A stretch of 64,000 bases of DNA from Candidatus Centipeda massiliensis. GTDB lineage: Bacteria; Bacillota; Negativicutes; Selenomonadales; Selenomonadaceae. Each line of letters begins with the position of its first letter. Position 1 is the stretch's first letter. Location: positions 7,987 through 71,986 of the forward strand of contig NZ_LT985757.1 in NCBI RefSeq assembly GCF_900290285.1. Reading direction: 5' to 3'. A program made the position numbers and the translations under genes. Of the stretch, positions 1 through 8,802 are shown one piece after another. Below the pieces are notes generated by a model that saw nothing but the letters and a program-made list of their open reading frames with translations, made no database searches and was not told where the DNA came from.

Positions 1-1
1 C

Positions 2-3000
2 AATGTTGGCGGCACGATCTACGGCAACCATGCGAATGCGGGCAACGCCACGGATGCAACCATTAACATCACGGGCGGCACGATGGGCGATGTCTACGGC
101 GGCTTTGCAAACGGCTCGGGCAAGACCACGGGCAACACTGTCAACCTCGGCACGGAGACCACGGCATTCACAGCGACTTCCGTCGGCACCATTTACGGTG
201 GAAACAAGGCAGAGGCAACAGATAATACCCTGAACGTCAACAGCCGTAATGCAGGTGCTACGGATGTTAAGAACTTCGAGAACGTCAACTTCGATGTGGC
301 GCACAACGTCAGCCACGGGGATACCATGCTGACGCTCACAAACGGAGCAAATACCAGCATTGACTGGTCGAAGATGAAGCTGAAGAACCTGGATACCATC
401 ACGGCAAGCCCGACGAGCGACCATATCCTGACACTCCTTGACAGCGCAAACGATATTACCTTTACGAACTACGATGCGGCGCGTGCGCGTGAGACGAAGA
501 AGGACGGTGACTACGAATACGTCCTCAACACCGACAGTGAAACAGCGACCGCGAAGAAAGTCGACGTCACGGGCTACCGCTTTGCCAACAACCATACAGC
601 CATCGCAGCCAATGCGAACGAAGCGTGGGGCGGACGCTCTAAGGTCGGTAATACGGTCACAAAGAACTCGCTCGACGTTACGGGCGGCACGATCACCAAG
701 GCAGCCGGCGGTATCGCACAGAATCTTGAGGCGGGCGACGGTGTCGGCGGCTACAAGAAAACGGGCGACGCGGCAGAGAACACGCTGACCCTGAACAGCG
801 GCGCAATCATTACCGACGGCTATGGTGCCGATGTCCGCACCGAGGCAGGAAATGCCACGGGCAATATCATCGACCTTAAAGGCGCAAATGTCACAGGAAA
901 CCTCTACGGAGGCGCACTTACACACGCCTCAGCCAGCGGCAGTGCCACGGGCAACACCGTCAACCTCTACAGCGGAAGTGTCACGGGTGATGTCTATGGC
1001 GGCTTTGCAAACGGCAATGGCACGACCACGGGCAACAAGATCACCATCGGTGACGGCACGAATGATGCTAACGTCACCGTCACGGGCAAACTCAGCGGCG
1101 GCAACAAATCTGCCGAGGGCAACGTCCTCAACCTCAAGAGCAAGGGCGCTCAGGTCGGCAGCCTCGAAAACTTCGGCAAGATCACATGGAGCCTTGGCTC
1201 GAATCTTGCCGATGGGGATACCGTCCTCACGCTGAACGATGACACCGCTCTTACCTACAGCACCATCGAAAAGCCGGCGGGCGCAGACGTTTCCAACTGG
1301 CTTGGCAGCGTCATGGAAAAGAACGTCCACCTCTTCCAGATGGCAGCGGGCAAGAAACTCACCCTCAGCGGTTACAGCAGTACGGGCAGTGAGCGCACAG
1401 GCGATGTCGAGTACAGCCTTGTCACGGACAACAACCAAGATGTTACCACGGCAGGCGGCAGCCTCAATCTCTCTGCCTATAAGTGGCAGAATGCAAACGT
1501 CGACGTTAACAGCAACGCACGCAGCGACGTATTCGGCGGCAAGACCGTTTACGGCACGGATGGCGCGACCAAGAACAACAAGCTCACCCTCAAGACAGGT
1601 GCAGCCGTCACCAACGCCATTGCGGGTGACACACAGACCGCAAACGGTGCGGCAGAGGAGAATATCCTCACCGTCGAAGACGGCACGGCAACGAATGCCT
1701 ACGGCGCAAAGACCGTGGGTGGCAAAGCACTGAAGAACAATGCCATCCTCACGGGCGGCAGCGTCACAGACAAACTCGTCGGAGCACAGAGCCAGAGCGG
1801 CACAGCCGAAGAGAACACCACAGAAATTAAGGGCGGCAGTGTCACCACCGCCATCGGTGCAGAAACCCTGACCGCAGGAGACGCAGCAAATAACAAAGCG
1901 ATCATCTCCTCCGGCACAGTCACGGGCAGCCTCAAGGGTGCACAGAGCGCCGGCAAGGCGACAAAGAACACAGCAGAGATCAAAGGCGGCACTATCAGCG
2001 GCGCAAGCGTTATGGGCGCAGAGGCGAAGAACGACGCCGAAGAGAATACTGTAACGATCTCCGCAGCACCGACCTCGAACACGTCGACCACGATCACCGG
2101 CGGACACTCCACACACGGCAGTGCCGTTAAGAACGTGGTCAACGTCAACGCAGCCGTCACCGGCAACATCGTCGGCGGCTCCACGGACAGCACGAATGGC
2201 TTGGATGCCATTGAAAACACCGTCAACGTGCACGCAAATGTCACAGGGAATATCTACGGCGGACACGCACATAACGCATCTCTGCGCAACACCGTGAACA
2301 TCGCGGACGGCATCACCGTCACGGGCAGCGTCTTTGGCGGCAGCTGCATCACCGCCGAGGGGAACATTGTGAACATCGGCAAGGGATCCACCGTCACCGG
2401 CGATGTCGCTGCGGGCAACGCCACCGGCAGCAACCGCGACAACATCATCAACCTCACGGGATCGCGCGTTAATGGCACCATCAAGGGCGGCAACGGCGGC
2501 GCAAACGACAGCAACAACACCCTTGCCGTTCACCATGACCTGACGCAGCAGTCCTACGCCGGCGACTTCACGGGCATCAAGAACCTCCAGTTCTACCTGA
2601 ATGAAGGCATCACCAACGAGAACCCGACCATCCTGAACCTCGGTACCACGAACAAAGACATCCGCGGCATCGACGTCGGTGTCGGTGTCAACGGGACGGC
2701 ACGCAATGTTAACCTTCGTGTCAATGACGTGATCAGCTTGATGAAGGTAAACGGCGGCACATTGACCACCGATGTGGACAGCATCGCGCCGCCCGCACCG
2801 CAGACCCTCGTCAACCACGTAGAGACCATGCAGGGCGTCTCCCTCCTCTACGGCTTTGACATCATGAAGCGGAGCAGCAACGAGCTGATCGCAACCGTCA
2901 CCAAGGCGGCGATCAACGAGCAGGCAAAATCCTTCGTCGAAACCCGCGCGGCAGCGACCAGCTTCATCAACGGCGGCGCAGACCTTCTTGCAGGTGCAGG

Positions 3001-3862
3001 CATGACCTCTGCCAAGAAAGAGGGAAGCGGCGACAAAGACAAGGATGCACGCGGCTACCATCTCTGGGCAGCGATGGAGCAGAGCGGCATGACAGCAAAG
3101 ACCGGCTCCTATGCAGATACGCAGGGCTACGGACTTGCCGTTGGCTGGACGCGGGAACTCGGGCAGACGGGCAGCACCCTCCTCTTTAGCCCCTTCGTCG
3201 AATACGGCAAGGGCAAATACGACTCCTATCTGGATGACGGCACGCACGGCAGCGGCAACATCAGCTACCTTGGTCTTGGCATCATGGGACGTGTAGAGAA
3301 TGCACAGGGACTTTGGGCAGAGGTGGCACTGCACGGCGGCAAGACGCGCAGCGACTACAGCGGTTCGATCTATGCAGATACGAACTCGCGCTATGACAGC
3401 TCGAATGCGTACTATGCGGCGCATCTGGGCATTGGCAAGGAGATGAAGACGAGCGAGAAGGATAAAGTAAACACCTACCTGCGCTACTTCTGGTCGTATC
3501 AGTCGGGTATGCAGGCGAAAATCTCCACAAGCGGACGGAGTGCAAGCGTTGATGAATATAGCTTCGGCGCAGTAAACTCGAACCGCGTGCGTCTGGGTTT
3601 CCGCTATACGCATAAGGACAGCGAAAAGAGTGAGATCTTCGCAGGACTTGCGTGGGAGTATGAGCTGAGCGGGAAGGCGACGGCAAGCTACATGGGGTAT
3701 GAGACCCCGAGTCCGTCGCTGCGCGGCGGGAGCGGAATGCTCGAAGTGGGCTATCGGTTTGCACCGAAGGACAGCCGCTTCTCGTATGACCTGCGGTTTG
3801 CGGGCTGGCAGGGCAAGCGTCAGGGCTACTCCGGCGGCGCTCATGTAAACTGGGCGTTCTAA
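2..3862 (+). CDS. autotransporter adhesin, 3' part (5' end outside window)
   Basis: The reading frame is open from the first bases, so the signal peptide and start lie upstream; about 1,286 codons are visible. The passenger is a Gly/Asn/Thr-rich beta-helix-type repeat region, with many short units of the form TGNTVNL followed by GDVYGG. Two blocks are exactly 900 nt (300 codons) apart: DVYGGFANG begins at nt 89 and again at nt 989, and the following GGNK stretch begins at nt 197 and 1097. From about nt 3052 to the stop come 269 residues rich in alternating hydrophobic/aromatic strands, ending in the aromatic residues WAF. That is the usual form of a C-terminal autotransporter beta-barrel (type V secretion) inserted in an outer membrane. 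The likely role is surface adhesion or biofilm formation; ligand unknown. A rho-independent terminator follows directly. Confidence 0.85.
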   Translation, partial: NVGGTIYGNHANAGNATDATINITGGTMGDVYGGFANGSGKTTGNTVNLGTETTAFTATSVGTIYGGNKAEATDNTLNVNSRNAGATDVKNFENVNFDVAHNVSHGDTMLTLTNGANTSIDWSKMKLKNLDTITASPTSDHILTLLDSANDITFTNYDAARARETKKDGDYEYVLNTDSETATAKKVDVTGYRFANNHTAIAANANEAWGGRSKVGNTVTKNSLDVTGGTITKAAGGIAQNLEAGDGVGGYKKTGDAAENTLTLNSGAIITDGYGADVRTEAGNATGNIIDLKGANVTGNLYGGALTHASASGSATGNTVNLYSGSVTGDVYGGFANGNGTTTGNKITIGDGTNDANVTVTGKLSGGNKSAEGNVLNLKSKGAQVGSLENFGKITWSLGSNLADGDTVLTLNDDTALTYSTIEKPAGADVSNWLGSVMEKNVHLFQMAAGKKLTLSGYSSTGSERTGDVEYSLVTDNNQDVTTAGGSLNLSAYKWQNANVDVNSNARSDVFGGKTVYGTDGATKNNKLTLKTGAAVTNAIAGDTQTANGAAEENILTVEDGTATNAYGAKTVGGKALKNNAILTGGSVTDKLVGAQSQSGTAEENTTEIKGGSVTTAIGAETLTAGDAANNKAIISSGTVTGSLKGAQSAGKATKNTAEIKGGTISGASVMGAEAKNDAEENTVTISAAPTSNTSTTITGGHSTHGSAVKNVVNVNAAVTGNIVGGSTDSTNGLDAIENTVNVHANVTGNIYGGHAHNASLRNTVNIADGITVTGSVFGGSCITAEGNIVNIGKGSTVTGDVAAGNATGSNRDNIINLTGSRVNGTIKGGNGGANDSNNTLAVHHDLTQQSYAGDFTGIKNLQFYLNEGITNENPTILNLGTTNKDIRGIDVGVGVNGTARNVNLRVNDVISLMKVNGGTLTTDVDSIAPPAPQTLVNHVETMQGVSLLYGFDIMKRSSNELIATVTKAAINEQAKSFVETRAAATSFINGGADLLAGAGMTSAKKEGSGDKDKDARGYHLWAAMEQSGMTAKTGSYADTQGYGLAVGWTRELGQTGSTLLFSPFVEYGKGKYDSYLDDGTHGSGNISYLGLGIMGRVENAQGLWAEVALHGGKTRSDYSGSIYADTNSRYDSSNAYYAAHLGIGKEMKTSEKDKVNTYLRYFWSYQSGMQAKISTSGRSASVDEYSFGAVNSNRVRLGFRYTHKDSEKSEIFAGLAWEYELSGKATASYMGYETPSPSLRGGSGMLEVGYRFAPKDSRFSYDLRFAGWQGKRQGYSGGAHVNWAF

Positions 3863-3882
3863 AAAAATAGAACATGGAAAAA

Positions 3883-3915
3883 GGCGCTTCTTAATGAAGC
3901 GTCTTTTCTTTTTTC
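3883..3915 (+). terminator. rho-independent terminator after the autotransporter
   Basis: An 8-bp stem (GGCGCTTC with GAAGCGTC, one G-T pair) encloses the loop TTAAT and is followed by a run rich in T. A stretch of A before the stem could let it work in both directions. Confidence 0.85.
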
Positions 3916-3978
3916 TCGTTTTGTGGTAATATCAACCATGTAATTTGCTCATGATAATCTATGTCTGCGGAGGGATTC

Positions 3979-4626
3979 ATGAAACGAGGCGCAATCTTTG
4001 ATATGGATGGCCTTCTCTTTGATACAGAAACGTTGTATCAGAGGGGCTGGACGATCATTGCCGATGAATTTGGCGTCGCACGGAAGCCGGAGCTGGGAAA
4101 AGCTTGCTGCGGAACGTGTGGGGATCTGACCGTGCAGATCGTGCATCAGTTCCATCCGACTGTGGATGCAAAAGCCTATATTCGCCGCGTGATCGAATAC
4201 GTCCACGATGAGGCAGAGAAGAACCTGCCTCTGATGGCGGGTGTGCGTGAAATCCTCACGTATTTTCATGAGCAGGGGATACGTATTGCGACGGCAAGCA
4301 GCTCAAGTGTCGCACAGATTGAAAAGAATCTTACCCAAAGTGGTCTGCGCAATTATTTTGACGCTATTGTCGGCGGAGATCTTGTGACACATGGCAAGCC
4401 CGCGCCGGATATCTTTCTGATGGCGGCAGCGCGCATTGGCATTCCCGCAGAGGAATGTTATGTCTTTGAGGATGGTTATAATGGTCTGCGCGGTGCCGCA
4501 GCAGCGGGCTGCGCGCCCATCATGATCCCTGACACGATGCCGCCGACGGATGAGATGCGCGAACTCTGCGCAGGCATCTATCCCTCCCTTTTGGCTGCGA
4601 TGGATGCCATACAGAAGGACAAATAG
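3979..4626 (+). CDS. HAD-superfamily hydrolase, beta-phosphoglucomutase/phosphatase-like
   Basis: A 215-residue HAD hydrolase of the subfamily with an alpha-helical cap. Near the N terminus FDMDGLLFDTE supplies the nucleophile Asp and the acid/base Asp. ASSSS is motif II. The Lys of GKPAPDIF is motif III. VFEDGYNGLRGA is the acidic Mg2+-binding motif IV. The start at 3979 is preferred over an in-frame ATG at 3961 because GGAGG lies about 6 nt upstream of it. Members act on sugar phosphates or other small phosphomonoesters in the cytoplasm; the substrate cannot be read from sequence. It is the first gene of the run leading into ireB, 25 nt downstream. Confidence 0.85.
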   Translation: MKRGAIFDMDGLLFDTETLYQRGWTIIADEFGVARKPELGKACCGTCGDLTVQIVHQFHPTVDAKAYIRRVIEYVHDEAEKNLPLMAGVREILTYFHEQGIRIATASSSSVAQIEKNLTQSGLRNYFDAIVGGDLVTHGKPAPDIFLMAAARIGIPAEECYVFEDGYNGLRGAAAAGCAPIMIPDTMPPTDEMRELCAGIYPSLLAAMDAIQKDK

Positions 4627-4651
4627 GTATGTCCTCAGTGAGGTGAATCAA

Positions 4652-4903
4652 ATGGATGAACAGAAAACAATGATGTTCTCCTTTGGCGAAGACAAGCCGA
4701 AGGCGGATGTCGTCATACGGGCGGTCGCTGCGGCTATGCGTGAGAAGGGCTATAACCCGATCAATCAGCTGGTTGGCTACCTGCTCTCCGGTGATCCGGC
4801 GTATGTGACGAGTCATCAGGATGCGCGGAGCAAGATCCGCAGTCTTGAGCGCGATGAGCTGCTCGATGAACTCGTGCGCTTCTATTTGGAGCATGAGAAA
4901 TGA
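4652..4903 (+). CDS. ireB: IreB family regulatory phosphoprotein (DUF965)
   Basis: An 83-residue protein of the IreB/YrzL family. The conserved part includes KGYNPINQLVGYLLSGDPAY and the following SHQDARSKI segment. In Enterococcus, IreB is phosphorylated on N-terminal threonines by the Ser/Thr kinase IreK and influences cephalosporin resistance; Thr6 here is a candidate site (inference). The start at 4652 follows a GTGAGGTG ribosome site. It overlaps ruvX by ATGA. The order ireB-ruvX-DUF1292-mltG matches that in Bacillus (yrzL-yrrK-yrzB-yrrL), which strongly supports the assignment. Confidence 0.92.
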   Translation: MDEQKTMMFSFGEDKPKADVVIRAVAAAMREKGYNPINQLVGYLLSGDPAYVTSHQDARSKIRSLERDELLDELVRFYLEHEK

Positions 4904-5325
4904 AGCGCTATATGGCGCTTGATATCGGTGATGCGACGATCGGAATCGCGGTCAGTGATCTCCTAGGTCTTACGGCGCAGGGCGTTGAGACGATCCGACG
5001 GACGGAGTTGTCTGCCGATCTCGACCGTCTTGCTGTCCTGGTGCAGGAGTATGATGCAGCGGCGCTCGTAGCGGGGCTGCCGAAGCACATGAACGGCGAT
5101 GAGGGGACGCGCTGCACGATTGTCCGTTCCTTTATGGCAGAGGCGGCAGAGCGTTTTCCGACGATGGAGATATACTACTGGGATGAGCGCCTTTCGACGG
5201 TTGCCGCTTCACGTGCACTGCTTGAGGGAGATGTTTCACGCAAAAAACGCCGCAAGGTCATTGACAAGATGGCAGCGGTCTACATATTACAGGGGTTTTT
5301 GGATCGGCAGCAGCATTTGAAATAA
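4900..5325 (+). CDS. ruvX: Holliday junction resolvase-like RuvX/YqgF nuclease
   Basis: A 141-residue RNase H-fold protein of the YqgF family, thought to resolve Holliday junctions or process rRNA in the cytoplasm. The first motif is LDIGDATIGIAVSD, with the catalytic Asp. YYWDERLST carries the second acidic residue. The C-terminal RRKVIDKMAAVYILQGFLD carries the third. Length is typical. The start overlaps the ireB stop codon as ATGA, so translation is probably coupled. Confidence 0.93.
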   Translation: MKRYMALDIGDATIGIAVSDLLGLTAQGVETIRRTELSADLDRLAVLVQEYDAAALVAGLPKHMNGDEGTRCTIVRSFMAEAAERFPTMEIYYWDERLSTVAASRALLEGDVSRKKRRKVIDKMAAVYILQGFLDRQQHLK

Positions 5326-5343
5326 CTGCAAAGGAGTACGAAA

Positions 5344-5643
5344 ATGGCTGAACACGAAGAACTTCACGATGATGATGTCATCGTTGTTATGACGAATGAG
5401 GACGGGGACGAGTGCTACTATCGTGAGGAGATGATTATTCCCATCGGGGAGGAGCGTTTCGCTGTTCTGATCGCCCTTACTGCTTCTTCGGAAGAGGAGC
5501 TTGAAAGTGCGGAGGAGGGCGATGAGGCGACGATTGCGAAGATCGTGACAGAGGATGGTGAAGACATCTATACAGACCCGACGGATGAAGAGTTTGATGC
5601 GGTGCGCCGCGCTTATGAACTGTTGGCGGAAGAGGAAGAGTGA
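5344..5643 (+). CDS. DUF1292 family protein (YrzB-like)
   Basis: A 99-residue, very acidic protein. The core DEDGDECYYREEMIIPIGEE-type strand pattern and the ending FDAVRRAYELLAEEEE are characteristic of DUF1292 proteins, which almost always lie between ruvX and mltG in Firmicutes. No biochemical function is established. An AAAGGAG ribosome site precedes the ATG. A terminator-like hairpin follows. Confidence 0.9.
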   Translation: MAEHEELHDDDVIVVMTNEDGDECYYREEMIIPIGEERFAVLIALTASSEEELESAEEGDEATIAKIVTEDGEDIYTDPTDEEFDAVRRAYELLAEEEE

Positions 5644-5652
5644 GCTTGAGAG

Positions 5653-5682
5653 GTTGTCATCCTAGGGAGATGACAGCTTTTT
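5653..5682 (+). terminator. rho-independent terminator-like hairpin between DUF1292 and mltG
   Basis: GTTGTCATC pairs with GATGACAGC (9 bp, one G-T) around a 7-nt loop and is followed by TTTTT. It may end part of the ireB-ruvX-DUF1292 transcript and reduce mltG expression. Confidence 0.75.
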
Positions 5683-5713
5683 CGTAGGGAGTAGCAAGAG
5701 AGGAAGGATTCGT

Positions 5714-6811
5714 TTGAAGGAGTCATTAAAGGGAATGTTGGACTTCTTGAATAACGACGGATTGCGGCAGGCGTTTGACGCTGTCTATCGCGGAAAGGGA
5801 ACGCCACTCCAGAAAAAAATTGTGTTTGGGATTCCAGCACTGGCTGTTCTGCTGGTGCTTATTGTTGTGCTTGTTATCGCTCCACGGTCGGACGCTCCTT
5901 CCCATACAGAGGCGCCAGGGACACAAATTTATTTTACGGTTCGCCCGGGCATGAGCGTGAGTGAGATCGGGAAGGAACTGCATGAGCGCGGCATTATCGA
6001 CAGTGAGATGAAATTCTGGTGGACAGCGAAGCTGAACGGCTTTGAGAACAAGGTTAAGAGCGGTACGTTTGCCTTGCAGGTGGGCATGAGTCCGCGCGAT
6101 GCACTTGAGACGCTGGTCTATGGCAATACCGTCACAATTCGTTTTACGATTCCCGAGGGCTTTAGTGTTCGCGACATTGCGGAACGCCTGGATAAGGAAG
6201 GGCTGGTCAAGGCAGATGACTTTCTGAAAATGGCAAAGACCTATCGCCCTTATCCTTATGTCGAGGAGCACGAGAATGTACGCTATGCGGCGGAGGGGTT
6301 TCTTTTTCCGGATACCTATGAGATCAACGGAGCATTCGACACTGCACAGATAATGGAGATGATGGCGGCGAATTTTGATCGTCGTCTAACGAAGGACATG
6401 CGTGCGCGTGCGAAGGAGATGGATCTTTCCATTTACGAATTGGTGACCATTGCGTCCCTTGTAGAGAAGGAAGCGTATCACGAGAAGGATCGTCCAATCA
6501 TTGCGCAGATTTTCCTGAAGCGTCTGCGGCTTGGTATGCCACTGCAGGCAGATCCTACGGTGCAGTATCTGCTGGATGCACCGAAGGAGGATCTTCTCTA
6601 TCGTGATACGGAGATTGAGTCACCGTACAATACCTATCAGAATGTCGGGCTTCCGCCGGGTCCCATTGCAAGCCCCGGAACGGCATCGCTGATGGCGGTT
6701 CTGCACCCGGCAGATACAAACTATCTGTATTTCGTCGCAGACCGAAACGGGAATAACTACTATGCAACGAATTATGCGGATCATCTCGATCTCGTGGAGC
6801 GGGTTCGCTGA
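5714..6811 (+). CDS. mltG: endolytic murein transglycosylase MltG (YceG-like)
   Basis: A 365-residue inner-membrane lytic transglycosylase that cuts nascent peptidoglycan glycan strands and limits their length. There is a short cytoplasmic N terminus, then one membrane segment at about residues 36-56 (IVFGIPALAVLLVLIVVLVI). A LysM-like region and the YceG catalytic domain follow. SLVEKEAY carries the expected catalytic Glu at residue 251. The strongly conserved YNTYQNVGLPPGPIASPG is present near the C terminus. The start is taken as TTG at 5714 because AGGAAGG lies about 6 nt upstream; an ATG at 5735 is an alternative. Confidence 0.93.
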   Translation: MKESLKGMLDFLNNDGLRQAFDAVYRGKGTPLQKKIVFGIPALAVLLVLIVVLVIAPRSDAPSHTEAPGTQIYFTVRPGMSVSEIGKELHERGIIDSEMKFWWTAKLNGFENKVKSGTFALQVGMSPRDALETLVYGNTVTIRFTIPEGFSVRDIAERLDKEGLVKADDFLKMAKTYRPYPYVEEHENVRYAAEGFLFPDTYEINGAFDTAQIMEMMAANFDRRLTKDMRARAKEMDLSIYELVTIASLVEKEAYHEKDRPIIAQIFLKRLRLGMPLQADPTVQYLLDAPKEDLLYRDTEIESPYNTYQNVGLPPGPIASPGTASLMAVLHPADTNYLYFVADRNGNNYYATNYADHLDLVERVR

Positions 6812-6830
6812 GATGTGTGGAGGCAGTTGA

Positions 6831-8069
6831 ATGTGCAAAAAACCTGAACTGCTGGCACCTGCGGGTACGATGGAGAAGCTGCAGATGGCACTTGCTTATG
6901 GTGCAGATGCGGCGTATCTTGGCGGTGAGCAGTTTGGGCTGCGGGCATTTGGCGGTAATTTTACGAACGATGAGATACGGGCGGCAGTGCAGCTGGCGCA
7001 TGGTATGGGGAAAAAGATCTATGTGACGGTCAATGTCTTTCCTCACAATGATGATCTTGTATCTCTGCCGGACTATCTGCACTTTCTTGCGGATGCGGAA
7101 GCGGATGCCGTCCTCGTAGCTGATCTCGGTGTCTTTATGCTGGCGCGTGAAGCGGCACCGCATCTGTCTGTGCACATCAGTACACAGGCAAACAATGTGA
7201 ACTGGCGTACGGTGCGTGCGTGGCAGGAACTTGGCGCAGAGCGCGTCGTGCTTGCGCGTGAGCTGTCACGTGAGGAGATCCGAGAGATTCGCCGTCGTAC
7301 GTCGGTGGAACTCGAACTTTTTGTGCATGGTGCTATGTGTATTTCCTACTCGGGGCGATGTCTCCTCAGCAGTTATTTCACGGGACGGGACGCGAATCGA
7401 GGCAGCTGTGCCCAGTCCTGCCGATGGAAATACGCACTCGTGGAGGCATCGCGTCCAGGCGAGTACTATCCTGTCGAGGAAGATGAGCGCGGCACTTACA
7501 TCATGAACTCGAAGGATCTTTGCCTCCTGCCGCATTTGGATGAGGTCGTGGATTGCGGCATTGACAGTCTCAAGATTGAGGGGCGGATGAAGAGCGTCCA
7601 CTACGTTGCGAGTGTGGTCAAGGCATACCGCATGGCATTGGATGCGTGTCTTATGAATGCAGATTATGAAGTGCGTGAGGAGTGGCTGACGGAGCTTGAA
7701 AAGGTCTCACATCGCGCCTATACGACGGGCTTCTTTTTTGGAAAGACGACGGGGGCAGATCAGATCTATGGTTCATCCTCTTATGAGCAGAGTTCGGATT
7801 TCATCGGTCTTGTGCGTGCATACGATCCCGTGACGCAGCTTGCTACGGTGGAACAACGCAACAATATGAGGTGCGGTCAGGAGATTGAGATTTTTCAGCC
7901 CTTGGGAAAAGCGTTTCGGCAGGAATTGGCGGAGATGTGGGATGCGGAGGGGCAGGAAATCACGGCGGCACCGCACCCGCAGCAGATTGTCCGGATACGA
8001 ATGGTGCAGCCGGTCGAGCCAAACAGTATTCTGCGCCGTGATATCCAGATGAAGAAGGAGATGCGATGA
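6831..8069 (+). CDS. U32 family peptidase-like protein, probable tRNA ho5U34 hydroxylation factor (TrhP-like)
   Basis: A 412-residue member of the U32 family. The family signature is clear: ELFVHGAMCISYSGRCLLSS, followed by conserved cysteines in RGSCAQSCRWKY. U32 proteins are annotated as peptidases, but TrhP members are known to be needed for 5-hydroxyuridine at tRNA position 34, using prephenate. In Bacillus the two paralogues trhP1-trhP2 lie downstream of mltG and trmR. Here a single U32 gene follows mltG and trmR is absent, so this one protein may do the job (inference). A GTGGAGG ribosome site precedes the ATG, and the 3' end overlaps the acylphosphatase gene. Confidence 0.85.
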   Translation: MCKKPELLAPAGTMEKLQMALAYGADAAYLGGEQFGLRAFGGNFTNDEIRAAVQLAHGMGKKIYVTVNVFPHNDDLVSLPDYLHFLADAEADAVLVADLGVFMLAREAAPHLSVHISTQANNVNWRTVRAWQELGAERVVLARELSREEIREIRRRTSVELELFVHGAMCISYSGRCLLSSYFTGRDANRGSCAQSCRWKYALVEASRPGEYYPVEEDERGTYIMNSKDLCLLPHLDEVVDCGIDSLKIEGRMKSVHYVASVVKAYRMALDACLMNADYEVREEWLTELEKVSHRAYTTGFFFGKTTGADQIYGSSSYEQSSDFIGLVRAYDPVTQLATVEQRNNMRCGQEIEIFQPLGKAFRQELAEMWDAEGQEITAAPHPQQIVRIRMVQPVEPNSILRRDIQMKKEMR

Positions 8070-8350
8070 TGGAAGATGTGATTCGCCGCTATGCGTGCGC
8101 CGCAGGACGCGTGCAGGGCGTGGGATTTCGTATGTTCGTCCGTCAGCAGGCGGTGATGAACGACATCACGGGCTGGGTGATGAATATGTCCGATGGGACT
8201 GTGACGATGGAGCTGCAGGGGGCTGCATCTGCAGTCGAGGCGGCATTTGCCGCGATGCGTGCGGGTAACTACTTCATCCGTGTGGAGCGTTTGGATGTTG
8301 AGGAGCGCGATCCTGTATCCGGCGAGCGTGATTTTTCCATCAAATATTAG
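8066..8350 (+). CDS. acylphosphatase
   Basis: A 94-residue acylphosphatase, which hydrolyses acyl-phosphate bonds in small metabolites. The substrate-binding loop GRVQGVGFR provides the catalytic Arg. [11 protein letters not shown] provides the catalytic Asn. The start at 8066 overlaps the U32 stop codon; a second ATG at 8069 is equally well spaced from AAGGAG. The gap to aroQ is 8 nt. Confidence 0.92.
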   Translation: MMEDVIRRYACAAGRVQGVGFRMFVRQQAVMNDITGWVMNMSDGTVTMELQGAASAVEAAFAAMRAGNYFIRVERLDVEERDPVSGERDFSIKY

Positions 8351-8358
8351 GAGCACTT

Positions 8359-8802
8359 ATGGGCAAGATACTCGTACTGAACGGACCCAATCTCAACTTG
8401 CTCGGCACGCGGGAGCCTGAGATCTATGGTTCGCTGACGTTGGAGGACATCAATGAACGTCTGCGCCGCCGCGCCGAGGCGGCCGGTTTGGACATGGAAT
8501 GCTTACAGTCGAATCACGAGGGTGTTCTTGTGGATGCGATTCAGGCAGCCCAGGGAACGATGGACTATATCATTCTAAATGCTGCAGCGTTTACACATTA
8601 CAGCATTGCGATTCGAGATGCGATTGCGGCGATTGACGTGCCCGTTATTGAGGTGCACCTTTCAAACATTCATCGGCGTGAGGAATTCCGTCACAAATCG
8701 GTCATTGCTCCCGTCGTGCTTGGGCAGATCGCGGGACTCGGTGCGGAGAGCTATATGGCGGCACTTGAGGCAATTATTTGTCGTATGGGAGGAACGCAAT
8801 GA
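8359..8802 (+). CDS. aroQ: type II 3-dehydroquinate dehydratase
   Basis: A 147-residue type II dehydroquinase, third step of the shikimate pathway. [20 protein letters not shown] includes the catalytic Tyr and the flexible-lid Arg. QSNHEG is conserved. [17 protein letters not shown] carries the catalytic His. The central loop, usually NPGA(Y/F)(T/S)H, reads NAAAFTH here, a mild deviation next to the catalytic Asn. The stop overlaps the start of the peptidase gene as ATGA. Confidence 0.94.
   Translation: MGKILVLNGPNLNLLGTREPEIYGSLTLEDINERLRRRAEAAGLDMECLQSNHEGVLVDAIQAAQGTMDYIILNAAAFTHYSIAIRDAIAAIDVPVIEVHLSNIHRREEFRHKSVIAPVVLGQIAGLGAESYMAALEAIICRMGGTQ

Noticed and set aside
929-3844. A 971-codon open frame on the reverse strand across the autotransporter gene
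   Set aside because: It is antisense to a clear adhesin/beta-barrel protein. Its product is low-complexity Ala/Cys/Val-rich, with no ribosome site or recognisable domain. Repetitive codon use in the real gene keeps the opposite frame open.
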